A DNA stretch of 20,139 nt from an uncultured Bacteroidales bacterium (GTDB lineage: Bacteria > Bacteroidota > Bacteroidia > Bacteroidales > Paludibacteraceae): contig ONXE01000009.1 in NCBI GenBank assembly GCA_900321775.1, forward strand, positions 1 through 20,139, read 5' to 3'. Below are positions 14,067 through 20,139 of this stretch, piece after piece. Made by a program: the position numbers and the translations under genes. The notes beneath the pieces are model-generated. The model was not told where the DNA came from. It searched no databases and saw nothing but the letters and a program-made list of their open reading frames with translations. Position 1 is the first letter of the stretch. Each line of letters opens with the position of its first letter.

Positions 14067-14074
14067 TGATTCTT

Positions 14075-14536
14075 TTATTTAATAGTGTTGATGTCAAGTT
14101 GTTTGGGCTGTTGTGCCTGCATGTTGTGCTCTGCACCCGCAAACACATACAAGTGGGTGATAATACGTTCACCGAGGTGATTCTTAGGCAGCATGCCTTT
14201 TACCACTTTGCGAATCCATGCTTCAGGACTCTTTGCGAGCAACTGCTCAGGGGTCGTAAAACGCTGACCACCGGGATAACCCGTGTAGCGTACATACTCA
14301 CGATCGGTCATTTTCTTGCCGGTCAACTGTACTTTGGCGGCATTGATGATAATCACGTTGTCACCACAATCCTGGTTCGGGGTAAAGTTTGGTTTGTACT
14401 TGCCGCGAAGCAGCTTAGCTACCTTCGAGCACATACGACCAAGGATCTGACCCTCAGCGTCGATGACAACCCATTCTTTCTGCTGCAGCGCTTCTTCGCG
14501 GCTCACAGAAACGGTCTTCAAACTTAAAGTATTCAC
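14075..14536 (-). CDS. rplM: 50S ribosomal protein L13 (GTG start)
   Basis: L13 is an early assembly protein of the 50S subunit. The 153 residues include WVVIDAEGQILGRMCSKVAKLLRGK (about 22-46) and the signature VRYTGYPGGQR followed by a P-E-x-W-I-R-K-V-V-K-G-M-L-P segment. The start is a GTG at 14536 (NTLSLKTVSV follows): no ATG lies in frame between it and the conserved core, and relatives begin with the same motif. An A-rich stretch with AGAAG lies just before it. It is the first gene of rplM-rpsI-rpsB-tsf, with a long leader and a promoter inside the gene upstream. Confidence 0.97.
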   Translation of the reverse strand: MNTLSLKTVSVSREEALQQKEWVVIDAEGQILGRMCSKVAKLLRGKYKPNFTPNQDCGDNVIIINAAKVQLTGKKMTDREYVRYTGYPGGQRFTTPEQLLAKSPEAWIRKVVKGMLPKNHLGERIITHLYVFAGAEHNMQAQQPKQLDINTIK

Positions 14537-14664
14537 TTCTTTTTTTGTTTTTTAGGCCCGGCCTATAGACATCTTTACACTACACAACCGAGCGAGTTAT
14601 TAATAAATTATTTCGATTCTAATCAGGTTTACGTAGGAGCATAGCACCCCCTTTTTTAGAAATC
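14537..14664 (-). promoter_or_regulatory. Long leader of the rplM operon, candidate L13 autoregulatory RNA
   Basis: From the promoter at 14670-14701 the transcript would carry roughly 125 nt before the GTG start. Visible elements are AT-rich self-complementary sequence around 14600-14612 and a palindrome TAGGCC-C-GGCCTA (14553-14565) just before a purine-rich, A-tract initiation region. Ribosomal leader motifs for L13 in Bacteroidia have been reported, as I recall, but I cannot match this one to a covariance model by eye. Confidence 0.45.
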
Positions 14665-15218
14665 GGCTGCAAAGGTACAACTTTTTTTTCATTCTCGCAA
14701 GTTTTTTCGTCATTTTTTTCAAAAAAAGTGACTTTTTCTATGAAAGGAGGGGTAAAATCGGTACAAAACGTGTCTTTCCATAGACTAATTTCCATCGGTT
14801 TGCAATGTTCGGTAATCCACTCCTGCCACTCATTTGAATTCTTGGCCTGACGTGCTTTCTCACGCAACCCCAGTAGTTCTTCGTTCATTTTTTCGTACAT
14901 CTCTTGCTCCGATTTCAACCGGTCCACGACTTTCGGATACACACGATTGAAGAGCAACGGATGGTCGGTGTACCAAACGAGCGAAGAGTCAAACTGCGCC
15001 TGCGTCACATGATGCTTGGCAAGCGTACTCTGGAAATACACCGTAGTCTCATATTCATGGCCATAGTTGTAGCCCATAGCCTGCATCATACCCTCCGTCT
15101 TATGCAAATCGTACAACACAGCTTGCATCTTTCGTTTGGAAAGAACGCCTTCGGGACGAATGGTACAGCTTCCGAGCAACAACACCAGGCCAATGAATAT
15201 CAAGAGTTTACGCCTCAA
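14619..15218 (-). CDS. DUF4296-type lipoprotein
   Basis: The 199-residue protein has a textbook lipoprotein signal: MRRK, a Leu-rich core, and LLGSC with the acylated Cys at residue 18. Residues about 23-115 fit DUF4296: IRPEGVLSKRKMQAVLYDLHKTEG, then a helix-rich region with YYKH-like spacing and FDSSLVWYTDHPLLFNRVYPKVVDRL. Its function is unknown. The start codon overlaps the lspA stop by 11 bp, a neighbourhood seen in other Bacteroidetes; LspA would process this very protein. The last 40 residues (from about 160) are Lys/Glu-rich and low in complexity, and their codons contain the promoter of the ribosomal operon, so this tail is probably intergenic DNA drawn into the reading frame rather than a conserved domain. 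Confidence 0.85.
   Translation of the reverse strand: MRRKLLIFIGLVLLLGSCTIRPEGVLSKRKMQAVLYDLHKTEGMMQAMGYNYGHEYETTVYFQSTLAKHHVTQAQFDSSLVWYTDHPLLFNRVYPKVVDRLKSEQEMYEKMNEELLGLREKARQAKNSNEWQEWITEHCKPMEISLWKDTFCTDFTPPFIEKVTFFEKNDEKTCENEKKVVPLQPISKKGGAMLLRKPD
14670..14701 (-). promoter_or_regulatory. Promoter of the rplM-rpsI-rpsB-tsf operon, inside the upstream coding region
   Basis: On the minus strand CTTG (14698-14701), 20 bases, then the perfect -7 element TACCTTTG (14670-14677), followed by CAGCC. It lies within the last 28 codons of the DUF4296 lipoprotein gene. A T7/A7 hairpin-like sequence (14709-14732) lies just upstream. Confidence 0.72.
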
Positions 15219-15834
15219 CTTGCTTTGTTTCCTTTTCGTTAGTTAGCGTGTCGTTCAAGTCCTTGCGGAAAAACAACAATATCAGAATGACAGACACCGT
15301 AATCGCCGAATCTGCCAGATTGAATACCGGACGGAAGAACAATACTTCTCCTGCCGAATTGGTTATCAGCGGGAAATAGAGCATATCCACCACTTTTCCG
15401 TAGAAGAAGGGCGCATAGCCTTCGCCAAACGGAACGAGATGGGCAGCCTCGTTGATAGTTGATTCTGAGAAAATCAGGCCATAAAACATACAGTCAATGA
15501 TATTTCCCAGCGCACCGGCGGTTACCAGCGCTATCATCACCAGATAACCCATTCGGATATGCTTACGAATCAGTTCCACCATGTACCATATCAACAAGCC
15601 CACAGCTACTATACGGAACAGCGTAAGGAACAGCTTTCCAAACCATTCGATACCAAAAGCCATGCCGTTGTTTTCGATAAAACAAATCTGCCACCAGGGA
15701 AACACCTCAACAGCCTCTCCCAGGCAGAAATTCAGCTTAATATAGATTTTCAGGGCTTGATCAAGCAGCACTATCAGCAGAATAATACCTGCCAACAGCC
15801 AGCCTTTCTGTGCGTTTGTCATCTGCTTACTCAT
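15208..15834 (-). CDS. lspA: Lipoprotein signal peptidase (signal peptidase II)
   Basis: LspA cleaves the signal peptide from diacylated prolipoproteins in the inner membrane. Four hydrophobic segments are visible (about 11-27, 66-88, 98-117 and 175-192 from this start). The first contains LLDQALK, and the two catalytic aspartates occur in GNIIDCMFYG and FNLADSAITV. The enzyme is about 208 residues, longer than E. coli LspA (164) because of the insert between the aspartates that is common in Bacteroidetes (SESTINEAAHLVPFGEG). I chose the ATG at 15834, which overlaps the metK stop by 8 bp; ATGs at 15861 and 15822 are alternatives. It is sandwiched between metK and a lipoprotein gene whose product is a likely substrate. 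Confidence 0.95.
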   Translation of the reverse strand: MSKQMTNAQKGWLLAGIILLIVLLDQALKIYIKLNFCLGEAVEVFPWWQICFIENNGMAFGIEWFGKLFLTLFRIVAVGLLIWYMVELIRKHIRMGYLVMIALVTAGALGNIIDCMFYGLIFSESTINEAAHLVPFGEGYAPFFYGKVVDMLYFPLITNSAGEVLFFRPVFNLADSAITVSVILILLFFRKDLNDTLTNEKETKQVEA

Positions 15835-17074
15835 GAATTCCAAAGCTTTTCTTAATGTCATTCACACGATCCAGTTCTTCCCACGAGAACAGCTTCACTT
15901 TCTTTGTAAAGGGTTTTCCGTTGCCATCCACAAAGGTTTTTACCACCACTTGCGGAGTGCGGCCAACATGCCCGTAAGACGCTGATTCAGTGTATATTGG
16001 TTCGCGAAGATGAAGTGTCTGCTCAATGGCATACGGACGCAAGTCGAACAACTCGCTCAGTTTCTTGGCTATTTCTCCGTCACTCATCTTAACCATTGCG
16101 GTACCATTGGTGTTCACATTCAGTGATACAGGCTCAGCCACACCGATAGCGTAACTAATCTGTACCAAAGCCTCGTGGGCTACACCTGCTGCGACCAGGT
16201 TCTTGGCCATATACCGCGCCATATATGCGGCCGAACGGTCCACTTTCGACGGGTCTTTACCCGAAAAAGCACCTCCACCATGCGCACCTCGGCCTCCGTA
16301 CGTATCCACAATAATCTTACGCCCGGTCAAGCCCGTATCGCCATGAGGACCTCCAATCACAAACTGTCCGGTAGGATTCACCAGCAACTTATAGTCACTG
16401 TTCCCGAACAGTTCTGCATAGCGACTGTCACGTGAAAGTACTCGCGGAATCAGTATTTCCTGCACGTCTTTTCGAATCTGTTCTTGTGTCACATCCGGGT
16501 CATGCTGGGTACTCAGCACAATTGTGTCAATGCGAAGCGCCCTACCCTCGTCGTCGTACTCTATCGTCACCTGACTCTTAGAATCCGGTCTCAAGTAACG
16601 CATTTGCTTGCCTTCCTTGCGTATGCGCGCGAGCGTATATACTAAGGTGTGGGCAATGTCCAGAGTCAAAGGCATGAAATTGTCCGTTTCGTCCGTAGCA
16701 TAGCCAAACATCATGCCCTGATCGCCTGCACCCTGATTCTCGGCCACAGCCCGACTTACCCCCATATTGATGTCCGACGATTGCTCATGCAGGGCCGTGA
16801 AAATGCCACAACTCTCCGCCTCGAACTTGTATTCGGATTTGGTGTAACCGATGTCAGCTATTACTTTCCTGACAATCTGATTTACATCGATGTAACAGTT
16901 ACTCGTTACCTCACCGGCCAGCACCACCTGACCAGTCGTAACCAATGTCTCGCAAGCCACATGACTTTGCGGATCGTTTGCCAAAAAGTTGTCTAAAATA
17001 GCGTCAGAAATCTGATCTGCCACTTTGTCCGGATGTCCTTCTGAAACAGACTCCGAGGTAAATAAATAAGCCAT
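15827..17074 (-). CDS. metK: S-adenosylmethionine synthetase
   Basis: MetK makes SAM from methionine and ATP with release of phosphate and pyrophosphate. The 415 residues include SESVSEGHPDKVADQISDAILD (7-28, ATP and metal site), the GAGDQGMMFGYA signature (about 116-127), and GGGAFSGKDPSKVDRSAAYMAR (the phosphate-binding P-loop, about 266-287). The ATG at 17074 starts directly with the conserved MAYLFTSES. The 83-bp gap to holA contains a pseudoknot-capable RNA resembling a SAM-II riboswitch, which would give feedback control by the product. Confidence 0.98.
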   Translation of the reverse strand: MAYLFTSESVSEGHPDKVADQISDAILDNFLANDPQSHVACETLVTTGQVVLAGEVTSNCYIDVNQIVRKVIADIGYTKSEYKFEAESCGIFTALHEQSSDINMGVSRAVAENQGAGDQGMMFGYATDETDNFMPLTLDIAHTLVYTLARIRKEGKQMRYLRPDSKSQVTIEYDDEGRALRIDTIVLSTQHDPDVTQEQIRKDVQEILIPRVLSRDSRYAELFGNSDYKLLVNPTGQFVIGGPHGDTGLTGRKIIVDTYGGRGAHGGGAFSGKDPSKVDRSAAYMARYMAKNLVAAGVAHEALVQISYAIGVAEPVSLNVNTNGTAMVKMSDGEIAKKLSELFDLRPYAIEQTLHLREPIYTESASYGHVGRTPQVVVKTFVDGNGKPFTKKVKLFSWEELDRVNDIKKSFGIHE

Positions 17075-17105
17075 AAAGTTTTTATTTTTAATAAATTAAA
17101 CAATA

Positions 17106-17162
17106 TGGGACGTTTTAGCAGTTTTTATTGAGGTTGCAAGCAGTCCCAAATCCATCCTCAAT
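17106..17162 (-). promoter_or_regulatory. Candidate SAM-II-like riboswitch upstream of metK
   Basis: On the minus strand a classical H-type pseudoknot can be drawn. P1 is ATTGAGG/CCTCAAT (17156-17162 with 17127-17133, 7 bp). P2 is TGGGAC/GTCCCA (17143-17148 with 17106-17111, 6 bp), its first strand lying inside the P1 loop. Loop and linker words match the SAM-II aptamer as I recall it: GATTT and TTGCAA in the P1 loop, and GCTAAAA just before the 3' strand of P2. The size (about 57 nt) fits SAM-II (about 52). It ends 31 nt before the metK ATG. The first nucleotides overlap the holA stop codon. The P2 strands have the opposite purine/pyrimidine polarity to the Sargasso Sea type sequence. A covariance search is needed for proof. 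Confidence 0.6.
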
Positions 17163-18165
17163 GCATTATCTTATAAATCAATTCTTTCCAAATATCCCCC
17201 TCGTTGCTCGAGTTAGGGTAATCAATACCTTTCGAGCGCGCATCGGCTTCGCGAATGTATCCTATGGCGCGAAAAGCATGCATCTTCGTAAACCGCCGCG
17301 ACGCTGCCTGATAATCCCTAACAGCAAAAGGCGATATGCCCAGTGCCTGCGCTGCCACGCGGTCACTCTTGTCCGGCAAGTACAAGTATATCAACAGATT
17401 AGAGAAGAACCGGAACAGCAACGGTAACTCCTTGATGATTGTGTGGTCTTTTGGATTATCCGCAAAGTAGTTCACAATCCTATTCGCTTTCACCACGTCG
17501 CCTTCTACCAGTGCTTTCTGCAGTTCAAACCCGTTGAAATCCTTGCTGATGCCGATATTGCGTTCCACCAAGGCAGCATCTATCATCTTTGTTCCTTCCG
17601 GCAGACCACTGACGAGTTTCTCGAGTTCTTTCTCAATGCGGTTCATGTCCGCGCCAAGCGAATCTGCCAGAATCTGCACCACTTTGGGCTCCACCTGAAG
17701 TCGTTTCTCGCGAATCAAATCAATAATCCACTTGTTAATCTGATAATCACGCAGTTTGGCCGACTCCATGTAGTAATCGGTGGTGCTCAACCCTTTGAAT
17801 GCCTTAAAGTTGCCGTTGGGCTTGCCTTTATAGCAAATGACAAGCACCGTACTCTGCATCGGGTTCTTCCAGTACAACTCGAAGTTCTCCCATTTCTTCA
17901 AGACCTGAGCCTCACGAACAATGATTACGGTGCGCTCTCCCAGCATCGGAAACTGCTGGGCCATAGAAATCACCTGACCTATATCTTCCAAATCACGACC
18001 GTAAAGAACTTGCTGATCAAATGATTTGGACGTGTCGTCCAATACTTCCGATTCAATTTTAGAAGCCACCTTGTCGATAAAATAAGGCTCCTCACCTGTC
18101 AGGAAATAAACAGGCGAGTACTGCTTTTTCTGCAGCTCAAGCATTATTTGATCATAGGTCTTCAT
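17158..18165 (-). CDS. holA: DNA polymerase III subunit delta
   Basis: The delta subunit opens the beta sliding clamp within the clamp loader. The 335 residues match the family. An AAA+-like N-terminal region starts SPVYFLTGEEPYFIDKVASKIE (about 17-38), the substitute for a Walker A loop, then FPMLGERTVIIVREAQ (about 72-87), the degenerate Walker B-like region. Domain II/III helices include LADSLGADMNRIEKELEKLV and LFRFFSNLLIYLYLP. The start at 18165 gives MKTYDQIMLELQ. It follows the AMP nucleosidase by 88 bp containing an 11-nt tandem repeat, and its TGA overlaps the start of the metK leader pseudoknot. Confidence 0.95.
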   Translation of the reverse strand: MKTYDQIMLELQKKQYSPVYFLTGEEPYFIDKVASKIESEVLDDTSKSFDQQVLYGRDLEDIGQVISMAQQFPMLGERTVIIVREAQVLKKWENFELYWKNPMQSTVLVICYKGKPNGNFKAFKGLSTTDYYMESAKLRDYQINKWIIDLIREKRLQVEPKVVQILADSLGADMNRIEKELEKLVSGLPEGTKMIDAALVERNIGISKDFNGFELQKALVEGDVVKANRIVNYFADNPKDHTIIKELPLLFRFFSNLLIYLYLPDKSDRVAAQALGISPFAVRDYQAASRRFTKMHAFRAIGYIREADARSKGIDYPNSSNEGDIWKELIYKIMH

Positions 18166-18198
18166 TTGGTTGCAAGAGAGTAGCGAGCTCTATGCATT

Positions 18199-18231
18199 AT
18201 CTTATGGTAATCTTACGGTAATCTTACGGTT
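18199..18231. repeat. Three tandem 11-nt repeats between holA and the AMP nucleosidase gene
   Basis: ATCTTATGGTA, ATCTTACGGTA and ATCTTACGGTT lie head to tail; the copies differ by one base each. The unit length is one helical turn. On the minus strand it lies after the amn stop and 34 bp or more before the holA start. Confidence 0.85.
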
Positions 18232-18253
18232 CTTGTTGCCGGTGATTAGTAGT

Positions 18254-19030
18254 TTAATCGAACCTCAGGTGCTTAACGGTGCGGCTGCCGGTTTGCAGGC
18301 TCGTCAACGACTTGATTCCTATCTTCAGATGGTCCTCAGCATAGGTCGCAGTGGTGATCTTATCCCCCGCTGCGGTCTTGATTCCGTCTTTCTGCAACGG
18401 CATATCACTCACCAGCAGCAATGCACCGGTAGGTATACTGTTGTGAAAACCAACCACAAACAGCGTAGCTGTCTCCATATCCACAGCCTGGGCACGGGTT
18501 TTTCTCAGGTAATCACAAAACTCCAGATCATGCTCCCATACTCGGCGGTTCGTCGTATAGACCGTACCTGTCCAATAGTCGTAGGCAAAGTCACGAATGG
18601 CAGACGAAGTCGTTCGCTGCAACTGGAAAGCCGGCAAGGCAGGCACTTCGCTCGGGAAATAATCATCCGACGTACCCTCACCGCGAATAGCAGCAATGGG
18701 CAGGATGAAATCCCCCACTTTGTTCTTGTCCCGCAGACCGCCGCATTTGCCCAAAAACAGTACAGCCTGAGGATGAATAGCACTCAGCATATCCATTATC
18801 AGTGCAGCATTGGGCGAGCCCATACCGAAGTTGATGATAGTGATATTGTTTGCTGTCGCAGATATCATGTTAGCATTTTCGCCTTCCACTTGCACGCCGA
18901 ACATCTCCGCAAACATGCGCACATACTTATTGAAATTCGTCAGCAGAATAAATTCCCCGAACGAATCCAGACTCTTGCCCGTATAACGCGGCAACCAGTC
19001 TGCTACTATGTCTTCTTTTGTTCTTTTCAT
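18254..19030 (-). CDS. amn: AMP nucleosidase (PNP/UDP fold)
   Basis: AMP nucleosidase hydrolyses AMP to adenine and ribose 5-phosphate. This 258-residue form is short, lacking the N-terminal domain of the 484-residue E. coli enzyme, as is usual in Bacteroidetes. The nucleoside phosphorylase core shows FGMGSPNAALIMD (about 68-80), FLGKCGGLRDKNKVGDFILP (about 92-111) with the phosphate/ribose-binding glycines, AIRGEGTSDDYFP, and QAVDMETATLF near 184-194 whose M-E-T binds ribose. The ATG at 19030 is preferred; a TTG six bases upstream is the only alternative. It lies 48 bp after apbE, probably in the same transcript. Substrate could also be another purine nucleoside or nucleotide. Confidence 0.92.
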   Translation of the reverse strand: MKRTKEDIVADWLPRYTGKSLDSFGEFILLTNFNKYVRMFAEMFGVQVEGENANMISATANNITIINFGMGSPNAALIMDMLSAIHPQAVLFLGKCGGLRDKNKVGDFILPIAAIRGEGTSDDYFPSEVPALPAFQLQRTTSSAIRDFAYDYWTGTVYTTNRRVWEHDLEFCDYLRKTRAQAVDMETATLFVVGFHNSIPTGALLLVSDMPLQKDGIKTAAGDKITTATYAEDHLKIGIKSLTSLQTGSRTVKHLRFD

Positions 19031-19078
19031 ACGCAAATCAATCCAGCAAAAAATGTGCCAAAGCCGATTCTTTTTCCG

Positions 19079-20047
19079 TTACAACGGAAATCCTGCAGTA
19101 TGAATCACTGCAAGAGTATCCGTTTCCGACGGAGAGTAGATCAGATAACACTCCGTTTCCGGCAATGATTCTACGAGCATCATAGCCGAATCGACGCCCA
19201 GCACCATGCAAGCTGTAGCGAGCGCATCGGCACGCATGCAAGAAGGCGCTATCACGGTGGCGCTGAGCAAGTTATGATTAACCGGATAGCCTGTTCTCGG
19301 GTCAATCGTATGCGAACGACGCAACCCGTTCTCGTAGTAGAACTGACGGTAGTTGCCGGAAGTGGCCATGCACAAATCAGTAGAAGCAATCACTTCCTGG
19401 ATCTCGGACTTCTCGCCCGTAGGGTCATCCACAGGTTTCGTAATCCCTACCCTCCACGGCTCGCCTTGGTCGTTAACGCCATGCAGCACCACTTCTCCGC
19501 CAATATCCACCAGATAGTTCTCCGAACCATTCTCTTTCAGCAGTTGCGCCACCACATCACAGGCCTGGCCTTTGGCTATAGCTGACGCATCTAACACGTT
19601 CTTTACTCTGCGAAGAGAGTCGATTAGTTCCGGCGTTACGGTTTCGCGGTTCGTAAAACCAAATCCCCAAGCATTTACCAAAGGTGCAACCGTGATGTCA
19701 AAGGCGCCGTGAGACAAACGGTTTATCTCCTGCGCACACTGATACATCTCTGTAAAATCAGCGTCCCAAACAGTGTCACGACCTTGGTTAAGCACAGAAA
19801 TAGTCGAATGCGGATTGAACGTTGACAGACTTTTATCAAATTCGTCCAAGCGCTTGAGAATAGCCTCTTCTCTGTTTTCCGTGGCAGAATAACGGATGTT
19901 GTAATACGTCCCGAACACAAACCCCTGATGCTTAAAATACTGTGTTTTAGGAGTCTCATCGCGGAACGCAAAGAGAACAACACCTCCCAGCACAAGTGCC
20001 AAGAGGGTTGCCCACATACGTATTTTACGTTTATTTTCCTGCGTCAT
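19079..20047 (-). CDS. apbE: FAD:protein FMN transferase (ApbE)
   Basis: ApbE attaches FMN from FAD covalently to threonine or serine of target proteins, for example NqrB/NqrC and RnfG. The 322 residues begin with a membrane anchor (about 11-28, WATLLALVLGGVVLFAF) with no lipobox cysteine, so it is a membrane-anchored periplasmic protein rather than a lipoprotein. Motifs: FVFGTYYNIRY (about 43-53), FNPHSTISVLNQ, GAFDITVAPLVNAWGFG, LDASAIAKGQACDVVA (about 151-166), YLVDIGGEVVLHG, and HTIDPRTGYPVNH near 249-261, with DALATACMVLG carrying the metal-binding Asp and Thr. No flavinylated target gene is in the window. It sits 20 bp after the gene at the edge. Confidence 0.96.
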   Translation of the reverse strand: MTQENKRKIRMWATLLALVLGGVVLFAFRDETPKTQYFKHQGFVFGTYYNIRYSATENREEAILKRLDEFDKSLSTFNPHSTISVLNQGRDTVWDADFTEMYQCAQEINRLSHGAFDITVAPLVNAWGFGFTNRETVTPELIDSLRRVKNVLDASAIAKGQACDVVAQLLKENGSENYLVDIGGEVVLHGVNDQGEPWRVGITKPVDDPTGEKSEIQEVIASTDLCMATSGNYRQFYYENGLRRSHTIDPRTGYPVNHNLLSATVIAPSCMRADALATACMVLGVDSAMMLVESLPETECYLIYSPSETDTLAVIHTAGFPL

Positions 20048-20067
20048 AGACGTTGGAAATGAATAGT

Positions 20068-20139
20068 TTACTCAAAGTTGATGTTCACGCCGATGCAACC
20101 ATTCAACTTCTGCATGTTACCTACTTTCTCCTCACCGGA
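20068..20139 (-). CDS. C-terminal end of an unidentified protein (partial)
   Basis: Only the last 23 codons and a TAA stop are inside the window. They read SGEEKVGNMQKL then NGCIGVNINFE. The alternating pattern with a final aromatic (VNINF-E) would suit the last strand of a beta-barrel, but this is too short to identify. It does not look like the C terminus of NqrF, the gene that often neighbours apbE in this phylum. The reading frame is supported only by its position 20 bp before apbE on the same strand. Confidence 0.5.
   Translation of the reverse strand, partial: SGEEKVGNMQKLNGCIGVNINFE

Noticed and set aside
17161..18205. A 14-nt identical sequence (ATGCATTATCTTAT) on both sides of holA, possible target-site duplication
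   Set aside because: A 14-nt match is expected about once by chance in a 20-kb window, one copy codes for the end of holA, and holA is an essential core gene with no mobile element attached.
18170..19168. A 332-codon plus-strand open frame opposite the AMP nucleosidase
   Set aside because: It covers the antisense of a confidently identified gene, with no recognisable motif and no promoter.
1..20139. tRNA, rRNA, CRISPR array, insertion sequence or prophage
   Set aside because: No tRNA-like cloverleaf, spaced repeats, terminal inverted repeats, transposase or integrase motifs were seen on reading both strands.

Overview
The window is a chromosomal segment of a Bacteroidales bacterium, probably near Prevotellaceae or Bacteroidaceae. 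Three things point there: promoters of the Bacteroidetes -33/-7 type (nTTG-N20-TANNTTTG), almost no Shine-Dalgarno sequences, and family content typical of the phylum (outer-membrane beta-barrel protein with a carboxypeptidase-like N-terminal domain, DUF4296 lipoprotein, Bacteroidetes-type AMP nucleosidase, ApbE, A-type flavodiiron protein). Most of it is core housekeeping DNA. I see no tRNA, rRNA, CRISPR array, transposase or phage gene.

Layout. (1) 1-2.45 kb, minus strand: a small unidentified gene (40-297), then a strong terminator ending a three-gene unit of maltose-type O-acetyltransferase, an AlkZ-related protein and an AT-rich protein with faint resemblance to 3-methyladenine DNA glycosylase. 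(2) 2.54-2.64 kb: a divergent promoter built as a near-perfect dyad. (3) 2.67-8.3 kb, plus strand: an LEA14-like lipoprotein, groES-groEL, and a 969-residue outer-membrane beta-barrel protein, closed by a hairpin terminator. (4) 8.34-11.52 kb, minus: an HGSNAT-like membrane acyltransferase, ribF and a flavodiiron protein in one tight unit; ribF supplies the FMN/FAD the flavodiiron protein needs. (5) 11.55-14.7 kb, minus: rplM-rpsI-rpsB-tsf, with a promoter inside the 3' end of the preceding gene, long leaders before rplM and rpsB, and an intrinsic terminator after tsf. (6) 14.6-18.2 kb, minus: holA, a pseudoknotted SAM-II-like leader, metK, lspA and a DUF4296 lipoprotein, with overlapping or nearly overlapping genes. 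(7) 18.25-20.14 kb, minus: AMP nucleosidase, apbE and the C-terminal end of an unidentified gene running off the edge.

The parts most worth checking are regulatory: the candidate SAM-II-like pseudoknot before metK, the mirror-image divergent promoter, the leaders of the ribosomal-protein genes, the inverted repeat before groES, and the 7-nt tandem repeat between groES and groEL. The most novel protein-level hypothesis is the pairing of two glycosylase-like proteins in one operon at 0.5-1.85 kb; it rests on motif reading by eye and needs a structure or profile search.
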